DNA of 48,932 bases from Candidatus Omnitrophota bacterium (GTDB taxonomy: Bacteria > Omnitrophota > Gorgyraeia > Gygaellales > Profunditerraquicolaceae), in NCBI GenBank assembly GCA_003598025.1, contig QZKH01000004.1, positions 1 to 48,932 of the forward strand. Direction: 5' to 3'. A model generated the notes under the pieces. The model searched no databases. It was not told the DNA's origin and saw only the letters and a list, made by a program, of their open reading frames with translations. The first letter of the stretch is position 1. The number at the start of each line of letters is the position of its first letter. Shown in pieces: positions 25,101 through 37,100 of this stretch. Both the position numbers and the translations under genes were made by a program.

Positions 25101-28100
25101 AGCTGGAGTAGTTAAAGAAAGAAAAGAAGAAACGAGTAGCTTGATGGTTAAGAAAGCAGAGTTAGAAAAGATTGTTTTCTTGCAAGTCAGAGATGAGATT
25201 AATCCGAGAATCCAGAAATCTCAAGACGGCGAGTACGCAGCGAAATTGAGATTGGCTCAACGTTGGTTAGAAGAACTGTATAATTCTAGTTTACTCCAGA
25301 TAGATTCTATACATAGAAGTGTTGAATCACAGAGTAATTATAATACTGTTGAAATGAAGATTACCCAATCAAATACTCACGAAGAAGCAACAAAGCCAAC
25401 CGGACTCTGGGTAAGCCACGTTGGCGGAGCAATAGAGAATAACCAGGCATTCACTTATGATCAGGCAGCAAGAATAATTCTTTCAGTGAATAATCCTCAG
25501 CCGGCATTCAGTGCAGAAGGATTAGATGAGAATTTAGGTCTTTATTACAGCTTAAACGTAGAATCAGCTAAGGCCGCGCTCGATTTTTATCTAAGAGAAT
25601 ATACGAGATTAACAGCGGATGGGAAAGAATTCCACGGTTTTGCATGTGCTTATGATGCCGGAAACGGCAAGGAAGCAGAGTTTGTTGTAAGGGCCGGCCC
25701 TAATGCCTGGCTTGCGATGGCAATACTTACTTATACGGCAAGGACTAATGACAATACATATTTACCTGTAGCTATTGCAATTGCCGATGCATTAATAAAA
25801 ATCCAGGATGAAGACGGCGGTATAGAGCTTGGCTACAATATAAGCGCAAATAAAGAAGCGACAGCTTATTCATTATTTACCGGCCATGCGACAGAAGAGA
25901 ATATTGATGCTTATGCGTTATTTAATATGCTTTCTCAGATGCCGGGGATTACGAACCCTGAAAAATATTCAGCAGCAAAAGAGAAAATTGCCAACTGGCT
26001 GGCAACATCTGCTTATGACAAGAAAGAGCACAGGTTCTACCGCGGATTAAAATTAGACGGAAATGGCGACCATTGCTTTGCTACGGACACAGCTTCCTGG
26101 GCGATAATCGCTCTGGGCAGGGATAAATTGGCAAGTATGGGCATTGACCCAGAGGCATTATTAAGAGCCGCGGAAAAAGAAACAAAAGTTAAGGACGAAT
26201 ACTTAATTCCAGGTGAAAAAGAAGGGACAAAGGTCGAAGGTTTTGATTTTGCCAATCCAAAAGATGCAGGCAGGAAACGCAATCCTACCGTAACCCCTGA
26301 ATGGACTGCCGGGATGGTTTCTGCATATCAGGCAATGGGCATGCAGGATAAGGCAGATTATTACCTTGGCCAGCTTGATAGTATCAGGCGTGAAGGCGTG
26401 CTTCCTTACGCAACAGATAATAATATACCTACCGGCCATGGATGGAACACACCGGATGCTAGAGCTTCGGTTGCAGGCACTATCTGGTTCTACATTGCAA
26501 AATCAGGGGATAATCCTTTTACTATCGCTAATGAAGGTAAGGCAACAGACATACCGGATGACATCGGCTTGACTTTTGTTTCCAGAGAACAGAGATATTT
26601 AAGCATCGGGCAACTTGAAGCAAGCATAGATAATGCCCGCCAGAACACAGTCAACCAATTAAAAAGGCTGCAGGAAGTAATCGCACAGCGCAATGAAGAC
26701 AGGGAAAAGGATATTATGCAGATATTGCTTACCTTAAATACCCAGACTTCTAATTCATTGTTAAGCTTTAAGGCAGGCAATAACCTGTTTATTGGTTTAG
26801 GCGTTGGCGGTAAAGGCTATGATTACGTAAATGCAATAAATATCCTGACCGGCTTATTTGAAGCCGGCAGCATTGATGTTTTTGGCGGCTTGTCCTTAGT
26901 CGATAGTTTATTAAATATAATCCAGCAGCCAAGGGTTGCTAAGGCAGAGCGTGACGGCGCAGTATTGTTTATTAAAGAGCCTCCTTCATTAGATCTTAAA
27001 ATAATCGATATCGGCCTTGGAAAATTGTCGCTCTTCGGAGGCCGCCTTACACTGTTGAATTTACAGCGTAACGAATTTGCCTACTTCCCGCTGATTGACT
27101 TAGAAAATGAGCAGGTGGTTGAACAGCATAGCAAAAAAGGCGTAAACTTAACCATACCCGGCGAAGACCTCGGTAATTTCTTTAAGAGCATATTTAAAGG
27201 CGAGAAACACAAAGAATATCCGGCAATAGTAATCTTCTCAGCAAGGCAGAAAGCCGCCCTTGAAGAAGCAATGTTAAATACCGATCCTTCTTATATATAT
27301 TGGATTGAAAGAAAAGGGAATAACCAGATTATTATAAGGAATAATATTGATACCGGCGAGCGCACAACGCTCTCGGTCGCCAATATGTACCATGATTTTA
27401 CAAAGGATTTCTTGGTTGACCAGGGCGCGTGGATGGAAGAGGGCGCTTACAGGATCCCGTCACTGGTAGATTACATGAGAAACGGCCAGTATATGAGCGC
27501 GTTACTCGGGTTTGGCGGAGAAGTTAATTTGAGAGACAGGGAAATAATAGTCTATCAGTCAGAGCAGGAGATACCTGTTGCGGCTGATGGTATTGCCCCT
27601 GTTGAAATATTCAACACCTATTTCTATAATCCCGATGGTTCTGTAAAAACAACGCCATTAAACGTGCCTATCAATCCATATACAGGCAACATAATTATTC
27701 CTTCACTGCATATAGCTAAGCTTGAATATTTGGCATTAACCAGGGGCCTTGTAGGTAAGCAGTTTGTCGTTAATCCGGATAACGCAAGGGGCACATTAAA
27801 CGTTGTTGATCCTGCTAACAGGCCGGAAGTTATAACTCTTCCGCAGGGCACAGAGATACAGGTTAACACCGGTAAGAAGATAAAGGCCCAGACTTTAGAA
27901 AATGACTGGCAGATAACCTATGATGCAAGATTTACTGAAGGCACAAAATACAGTATTGATGGAAGGCCTTTTGCCAAAGTTAAAGCTGAAGAGCTCGATG
28001 TGCCTTATGCCATAATCAGGACATTTAGAGCAGATGTTCCCAGGACTGTATTTATCCATGATTCTTCGGTGTTAAGAGGCATACCTGTAGATGTGCTGGC

Positions 28101-31100
28101 TGATGAAGTAACGATTAGTTTTGGTAATGGCTTAAAGATCACATTAAAACCCGGCACAGTGGTGACATATCACAGCCAGTTAACAGCCAAAGGCGCAAAC
28201 GGCAGCTTAATACCTGCTATAGTTGAATACGCGGTTGACCAGGAAGCAAAAGGCAAATACGCAGTATTGATAGATGAGAACGGAAACAGAAGGTATCTGG
28301 ACGCTCCTCCCGCCGGATTAATCGAAAGAAGAGATATAGAGGAAGCAAGAATTAATATTGAGAGAAGGCGCGGCACAGGCGAAATCAAGCTGGAAAGAAA
28401 TGGAGCGCCGCTGGATTTTGAATATACTCCGGCATCGCAGGAAGATTACGAGGCATATGTAAAAGGCGTATTGGAATATGTAAGAAAAGTAGCTTATTGG
28501 AGGGCTGGTAAGACATACAACGAATGGTTAAGAGGCGTTTATCAGGAACTGCCCCGCTCAATGGAATCTGCCCGTATTGATTTAGATAATAAAATGTATA
28601 TGGAATATATTATCAAGCAGTTTGAGGTAGAGCAGAGAGAAAGGATAATCTTCCTTACTAAGCAGTTATTGCAGGCACAGGTTAACCTCAATGATGCAAT
28701 GGGCTTCTACAATAACGAGCTTGGCAGGGCAAGAGAAGGAGTCGATTTCTTAACAGAACAAATCAGCAGGGTTAATGGCAACATTTCCAACTTCACTGAT
28801 TTGATCGCTCAGTATGTTTCAGAAGGAAATGACGGCTTGGCGGATTATTACCGTGAATTACTGGAATCAGCGTACAATGAACTTGAGTATTATAACGGCG
28901 AACTTGAGATCTCCCAGAATTGGTTAGGCAGGCTTACCGCCTTAGAAGACGAGTCTATTGACGCGGTATATAATGTGCTTACCGGAAGAAGAAATGTAGC
29001 TATGTATAGCGGTCAGTTAATACGCGCCTCTGCTTTAGCTAATGTCAATTGGTATGGTTCACCGGATAACGCCAGGCGCGCTTTAGAGGCCTATACCGCT
29101 GAGTCAAACCTGCAGATAGCGGAATCAATATTGAATGCCCAGAGAGGCGTAGCATATTATGAGCATCTCCTTGAGATAAGCGAAAACGATATGGAAGATT
29201 TAGCAGCAAGAATAGAAGAATCAGAAGCGGCAAGGAATGCTTTGATTGAAGAACTTAACGCATTAAACGGAAGCGCAGATACAGAATGGAGCAGGGAGTG
29301 GATAAGGGCCCAGCTTGAAGCAGCCAGAGGAGATTTGGATGATGTTACAAATGGAGAATGGGGAATTTCAGGTTTACAGCAAAGGCTTGAAGAAGCTAAT
29401 CAGGAATTAACCGCACTTCTAAACCCTGATACAACAAGCTGGGGTATTGCAGGCCTTATGGCAAGGTTAGACCAGGCAAGAGATGACCTTTCTTCAGTAG
29501 AAACCGGAGATTGGGGTATACCGGGCCTGGAGGCTAATTTATCAGAATCACAAAGCGCATTGAATAGCCTCTTAACAGATACAGAATGGGGCATACCCGG
29601 ATTAGAAGCGCAGCTTTTAGATGCCCAGCAGAACGGCTCAGAAGATGATGTTGAATACTGGCAGGGAAGGGTCAATGAGGCTTACGAATATAGAGACCAG
29701 CTTGTTAATGAAGATATACCTTACTGGGAAGGAAGATTGACCACAGCTACTGAATACAGGGATGGCTTAAGAACAGTAGATGTGCCTTACTGGGAAGGCC
29801 GCCTTCAGGATGCAATTAATTACAGAGATGAATTGGTAAACGAAGGTATACCTTACTGGGAAGGCCGTATTGATGAGGCAGAAGCTTACCGCGACTCATT
29901 AGTTGATGGAGACGGTGTTGAGTATTGGCAGGAGAGGTTTGACGCAGCAAACGCAAGGTTAGAAGACCTTACTTTTAACTTAATACCTGCTGCTTCCGAA
30001 TATAATGTCTGGTTAGACGACCAGATGGCCAATTGGTTAAGATACAATAGGCAGCTGCAGGAAGACTTAGCTAACGCGCAGGAATACTTAAGAGAGCAAA
30101 TAGCAAATGCAGTAGAGGCCAGAGAATTTGTACAACAGAGAAATGACAGAATAGCTGCAGCGATTGATATGCTTGAGAAATTTATACCTGCAAGGGAAGA
30201 GCTGCTTGATAACTTAGACAGGATTATGGAATCAGGCCTCGGCACAGAAGCCCAGCGCCAGGAATTAATCAGGACAGAGGATGAGCTAGTAAGACAAGGC
30301 GAAAGCTTAAGAAAACAGATACCACACGGCTTCTTCCTTAGCAAAAAAGATTTTAAAGAAATAAGAGAATCCAGAAGGCCGCAAGGTTCAATTGGCTCGT
30401 TCTTTACTCAAGGCCTCTTAGGTAATCAGGCAGTGGCAACAGATGTGTTTATGCTCGGAAATTCCGCAGTTGACCTGGCAGTAAATGCTATGCAGCTTGA
30501 TGAGGGCGCTCCTCAGACGAAGGCAGTTGCATTAGGTATACGCACGCCGATAGGCGAGACCGGAACAAACCTCTTTAAGATAGAAAGGGCCGAAAGAAGC
30601 GGGTATCGTGAAACAGAACCCGGTGAATATGAGCCTTATAAAGAAACCCACTGGGTAATATTTGACAATGCCAATTTCGTATTTGACACAGAGCACCATA
30701 TAATAAAATTAGCAATTGCCGGTGTAATCGATGTTCAGGAAGGCGATGACGGCCAGATTTATGCGGTAGGATTCCACTTTGATGATGAATTTAAGAAAGA
30801 AGTCTTTAATAATTTCAGGGCATTCATTGAGGCAAAGGGCGGAATCGCAGGGTACAGCGATACAGATACAGTCCAGATTGCGATGCATGAGCCTTTTACT
30901 GGCCAGCAATTTTATGTCCCGCAGGATATATTCGTGCGCGAAGGGTTTAGTTTCGGCCAGGTAGGATTCGGTTTAAGAGACAGGGAAAATGACAGGGAAT
31001 TTAAAGTATTTGTCCGCGCTGAGCATGACACAAGCAGATGGTCACCCGGAGATTTTGCTTATATAGGCGCGGCATTTAAAGGTAAGATTTACGGGCCTGT

Positions 31101-34100
31101 TTCAGCTTATGCTGAAGTTATGAGTGGAAGCGCAACCAAAGCCAAAGGCTGGGTTGAGGTTCAATTACCTAAGGATGCAGCTATTAGATTAGGAGGTATG
31201 TATAACGAAAGATACAATTTAAGCGCGCTTCAGGCAAGCCTGTTATTGCCTCTGCCCGGTAAATCAGATTCAAGGATGGAGATAGGGTATGAAAAAAGGA
31301 TGATTAATGGCCGTGATTTCGACAACTTCAGTATTAATTTCCCGATACTTTCATTCGGCGGCAAGACTTATGAAGTCCCAAGAGACGAAGCCGGCAGGAT
31401 CAAAGGCATACCTACACAAGACACAAATATCGGCAGGATACAGGAAGCTGTTTACGAACCTATGCGCGCGATTGAAGCGGCAGGTTTACCTGAGACACGC
31501 GCTCCTCCAAAGGCCAAGGCTGATTATGTCACCTTAGACGGCAGGAGCTATTTGGTAGTCTGGGGAGATGAAGCAATAAAAGACGCTAAATTATTGGAAG
31601 GTTTTGGAGTGAAGCATTATCTTGATGGAACACGGCCTGAAGCACTCACCGAAGCAGAATGGAAACACACCAAAGCAGTAGGATATATGAGCGAAGAAGA
31701 GCTTCGTTCAGTCGGAATTATACATGAAGGAAATGACTACTATATTATTATAAACGGCAATAAAGTTTCCTTGGGTAAATATGCAAGAGACATAATCGTA
31801 TTAAACCAGGCACGCAACGGTTTACCTGTAATTATAGATTTAGGCCGCAGAGCTTTAGAGGTTGCTCAGGCAGATATTGAAGGAGTCGGCCCAGTATATG
31901 ACAGGAATGCCGGAAGAGTAGATTTAAGCGCTGAGCAGGTTAAGCAAGCAATAGATACAGGCCACTTATTTACAGTCCCTGCAACCGATGAAAACGGGGC
32001 AGTAAAGAAGACACCTTACGGTATAGTTTACAGGTTCCAGATAAGAGGTTTTGAAGGTATCAGCAATGGTGATTGGGTTCCCGGTAGAGCAGGCTATGCT
32101 TTATTGAAAAGTATGTCCGAAGGTAAATTCGCCTTAACAGATCCTAAGACAGGTGCTTCTCGTTACTACAGCGAAGCAGAATTAGCTAGGAACTTCGATT
32201 CATTAGGCCTGACTGCAGTAATTGTTACAAGAGATGGAGTAGAAGAGATATTGCTGGCAGTCCCAGATGCTGATGGTAAATATCAGCCTGAGTTAGGCGA
32301 TGTCAAACATAAAGGCAAGCCTTATCGTCCTATTCTTATACCTGTCAGCATAATTGAAAGAGATATAGCGCTTGCAGAAGAAAGATTATTCTTTGATGAG
32401 AAGACAGGCTTCAATACTGATGGTGAAGGTGCTAAAGTATTTATGTTAGCAGACTCACCGGATGTAAAGAGAGGATACTTAAATACACCGTTAACCGAAG
32501 ATACATTAAAAGAACAGTGGGATGAGCTTATTTCTCAATATGTCGGTACACCAGATAATGATGTAGAAGGACAGTTTTCTGTTGATACTAAAACAGATGC
32601 TCCGGCAAATGAGGCGCCAGCAGTAACTCAGCCTGCACCTAAAAAAGAATCAGTTGAAGCTGTCCCAGAAGCTGCTCAGTCGGCTGAAGCTACCAATCCA
32701 TCAGAGAATAAACAGGCAAGCTTAGAAACATCCGATGATCATAGAGAAGAAGGACTGCTCGCTAGAATCGGTGATGTGATCTTAGACCTTATATTCGGCG
32801 GAGAGAAAGCCTACGCTGAAGCAATAGAGGACACAAGCATAACTGAATTACCTTTATCCATGAACCAGGCAAGTGGTGAAAGATGGGCATCTGAATGGAT
32901 TACCGGGCCATTTGACGTCCAGGGTAAACAGAAATTAACCTTTACCGTTAGCGGAGAAGGCAAATTTATGCTCCAGCTATTACCTAAATCAGCAAATGAA
33001 AACAGCCCGACAGGATTACAAGGGCTTTATACATTAACTAAAGAACCAAAAACAATAGTTGTTGAGGCAGTAGATTTAAGTAATATTAAGCGCATAGCTT
33101 TCCATACCGGAGAAGAGGCTTTTGGCAGGAAGATTAATCCTTCAGGAAGAGCCGTCTTAAATGTTGATAGTATTACTGCCGAGGGTAATGGAAGGGCTTC
33201 CGAAACACAAAAAGCAACTCCAGCTGTAAGGGATATGCCGAAAGTAACAGGCGCAGAAGGTAATGTTAAAGCCACAGATGAAACTATACCTGCTCAGCAG
33301 TCTGTTGCTCAAGCTGATATACGCGCTCCTCCGCAAGGAGAAATAGAACTCGTAAATGTCAGCAACCTTGGCTGGGCATTTGTTGAGAAAGATGAACAGG
33401 GTAAGCCAAGATTGTTATTCGCTCTTGGCTCAGCAGAACAGAATACAGGTAACAGCCATATTTCAAGCTATCATACAGATTTCATGCCCGTAGTTGAACC
33501 TATAGAGGCAGTTGCCGAAATGCTTGCCGGCCAAGGCAACAACGTTTATAAGGTCTACCTGCCTCCGAATAATCCTACAAATAGTGATTTCAAATCCTTA
33601 AAAGATTTAATTACAAGAGTCCATGCAAAGACTAACGGCAGGATGCATGCGGTAGTATTGCATTTTGCCGGGCTTTATGCTGGCAGTAATAATAATTTCT
33701 ACCTCGCAGATCCTACAGCAGAAAACCTGAAGCAAGTCAGAAAGAGTGTTGAGCGTCTGGCAACTGAAATGAAAGGATTAGGGGATGCAGTATTATTCGT
33801 ACAACTTGGCAATGAGAATGACTATTATGTCCCGGGTGCAGGCACAACTCAGTTTGGAAGCGGAGCATGGGATACAGTGAACATGAGCGCCGAAGAATAT
33901 TACAGGTTTATGAATAGCCTGGCAGCAGCTTATAAAGCAAAAGACTCAAACCATCTGGTGTTTTTAGGGCATGGCGGGATGAGTGAGAATATTGCTGAGA
34001 TGATGAGGCCGAATGTTTCTAATTTTGACGGTATTGCATTGAACTTATATCCTAACTGGAATGAAGGCAGGCCGGCAAAAAGAGTAATGGGCGCCGATGA

Positions 34101-37100
34101 ATTAGCGGCTGAATTCGGTTATCACATCAGATTAGCAGCCGGTTTAGGTAAGCCAGTAGCAATAGGTGAGTTCGGTGAATCGTCTTATGGTTCAATAGGC
34201 AAAGAAGGCCAGGCAGAATTTGCCAGGAACGCAACCGAAGCTTTATCAAGATTTATGGCCGGCAACAACGATCCTCAATATAAAGATTATCCTAAGGTTT
34301 TGGTAGGAATGATCTGGCATGAAAGAAGAGGCGAAAGTTGGAAGAATAGAGATATCAATCCTTCCGAAGAAGACCTGGAGTTATTTGATGATAGCGGCAG
34401 AGCTAAACCGGTATTTAACGCACTTTCAAAAGGCTATCAGGATGCAACTAAAGGGTTAACGGGTGTCTCAGCCCAGCAAGAAGTTTCAAAGCCAGTTGCC
34501 CAGACTCCAGAGGTTGAGCTAGCCCAAGCACAAGAGGCTGTCGCTCCTGTAGAATTAGAGCCAGTCCAGCCAGCTTCAGGCGTAACCTCAGATACAGCTG
34601 TAAGCCCAGAGCTGAAAGCCAGGGAAGAAGCATTAGTTAAAGCCGCAATAGGATCTGCAGAGAGCAGATATTTTGTACAGGTTTATACTCCTGAAGGCGC
34701 AACGGATAAAGAAGTAATTATGGGCTTTATGGTTGATAGAAACGGAGAGTTATTCATTGCTCCGCATTTTAATAGTAGTAAGCCGGTAGAAAGCGCATGG
34801 ACATGGTTAGGCGTAAATTTAGGCGATAATCCGGTTGAAGAGTTAAGGAATCGCATTGCCGGGTCCGAAGCAAAGGGTGAATTGGTTGAAGTCGGCAGAG
34901 AACAAGAAGAGGCGGTTGAGGCAGAGCCAGTAGTTGTTGCTACTAAGCCTGTTGAAACAAAACCGGCCGGAGTAAAAGCAGTGGGAGTTGCTGATACTAC
35001 AGCAGCAAAACCTGCGGAAGCACCGGCACCAACAGAAGAAACACGGGCCGAAGAAGAACCTGTCAAAGTTACTGAAGAAGAAACTCCAGCTTCCGAAACT
35101 CCTGTCGTTCCGGCAGCAAAGCCTGCACAGCCAGAAACCCCAGCAGTAACCCCGAGGTTTGAAGGCAAAGGTCCGTATGTATGGTATTTTGATGCCAATG
35201 AGAACGGAAGATATGATAAAGGTGAGAAGAAAGTCAAAGGACTCAACCCAGACGAAAGAATACCGGAAGTAGAAGATGCATTATTGGAGGGATGGAGGCC
35301 GTTAGTTGAATTAGGTATAAAGATTAATGGCAAGTTCTGCACTGTTAAGATGAACCAACTCGGAAAAGATTTCTTAGAGGCGAGATACCAGGAAAACTTA
35401 TTATTAGCATATTCTGATGGCACATCCAGATGGATTCCTAACAGCGACTTACTTGATAGGGCAAAACGCATTGCTTTAGCCCAGGAGATATATGATGGCG
35501 CCAGCTTAATGCGTTTAACCACAAGAGAAGACAAGCCCACCGAATACTATTATCCTTCAGCAAACTTAGATGAGTCTTATGTCATGGTTGTTGCACCGGC
35601 TGAAAGAGGAGTTCCTGTTTATAGAATGAATGCAGATGCAACCGGATTTACCGGTGAACCTGCTCATTATGCTCAGGAAATTGGTATAAGAGAGATCAGA
35701 TATAAAGCCGGGACCGAAGATAAAGTTAAGAGAGTCATAATCGTTCAGAACGTTGATGAAGAAGGTAATCTTATTGATTATCTTGGCTATGATGCCTGGG
35801 GTGTAGTTAGGGTAGATCCCTATATGAGTAATGGGGATGTCAGGAGAGTAAGTGTTCGTATCGATGGAGAGACTTCAGACTTGATTGGAGGAGAAGCCGC
35901 AAAGAGAGGGCTAACAGGAAAAGAGCCAGTAGCGCGCACTTATTCTGATTTTGATCGTAATGCAGATGATGAATATACATTTAACTTAAGTCAACAGACC
36001 GGTTGGGTAGTAGATTTAGGGGAAAATATTCTGAGAATTAATCAGGGTAACGATCAGCATATAGATATTTCATTCAACATAAAAAAAGAATTCAGCCAAG
36101 ATGGTAAATTCATAAGAGAATTCGGTATAGCTGGGGGAGAAGAGATAAAACTTAAGTTTAGCAAAGGATTATTTATAATACCAGGCAAGGTGCTTGGCAT
36201 AGATAGAGATGTCGCGTATATAACAAAGATTGTCGATGGTATTTTTGTTGCTGAGACGGCAATATCAGAGTCAGTAAATGTCAATTATGAGGATCTTCCG
36301 AATGGATGGGCTGATAAAATAGGTGTCATTTTGGGGAACCTTAATTCACATCCTGAACTAGGAATAGTTAATCCCAGTGATTTAAAATGGGCTAAAATCT
36401 TATTTATAAATCCTAAAACAGAAGTCCGTTTTAATCCCTCTTATCAAGCGTTTGAAGAAAGAGGTGTATTAAGCGATGATCCGGTAATAAAGATATCTGA
36501 TGAGGGCTTAGCGGATATTGAGTTTAATTATGTCCATAACGGTCAAGAGCATATAATAAGTTTGCGTTTTGATTTAACAGGTGATTCGAAAGAACCAGTG
36601 GCTTTAAGTTACCGTATAGATGAAAACCAAAAGCTAGTTGTTGATCTGTACAAGCATCTTTTATTCATTGATGTTCGTGATGAACATGAGGGTTACTGGA
36701 AATATAGACTTCACCTTACGAAGAACGGGCTGTTTGGCAAGACTTGGGGAGAGATGTTGGCAGAGTTGCCTGACATAGCAAAATATAAGATTGAAAGAAC
36801 AGAGCAGTTTAATTATGAAAATAATTTGTTCAATCCCGCATTGCTTAAGGCGCTGGATGTTAGCTACGAGACCAACACATCCTATCATATTTACAATAGT
36901 CACAATTACGCAGTAGAAATAGGTCATGGAACTTTAGATAGGATTGATTGGGATAATAATATAATAATATCAAGCAACTCGGTAATATTTTATGCAGATC
37001 AGGCTGGAGATAAGGAGGCTTTCAGGATTTGGTATAGGGCATATAGAGATTTTGATGGAAATGTAAGACTGCAGGAGTTTTATGGTAGAGATGATAAAGG

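Larger units (their letters stand above)
28491..30375 (+). other. Long coiled-coil stalk
   Basis: About 625 residues of helix, rich in Glu, Gln, Ala, Asn and Arg with heptad spacing (RERIIFLTKQLLQAQVNLND; NAQEYLREQIANAVEAREF). It contains two ordered tandem-repeat blocks described separately. It stands between a beta-rich domain and a beta-barrel-like region, an order reminiscent of a periplasm-spanning stalk that reaches the outer membrane. Confidence 0.75.

Noticed and set aside
26366-26572. Plus-strand frame +2 open frame
   Set aside because: It overlaps the most conserved end of the (alpha/alpha)6-like domain in frame +1, so it is a shadow. The same holds for frame +2 frames at 30779, 31307, 37586, 46571 and 48479.
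34683-35540. Long open frame on the minus strand (285 codons)
   Set aside because: Its product is Ser/Thr/Pro/Ala-rich low complexity. It lies opposite the Ala/Pro/Glu/Val-rich linker of the giant gene, whose codon bias keeps the complement open. No Shine-Dalgarno or domain supports it.
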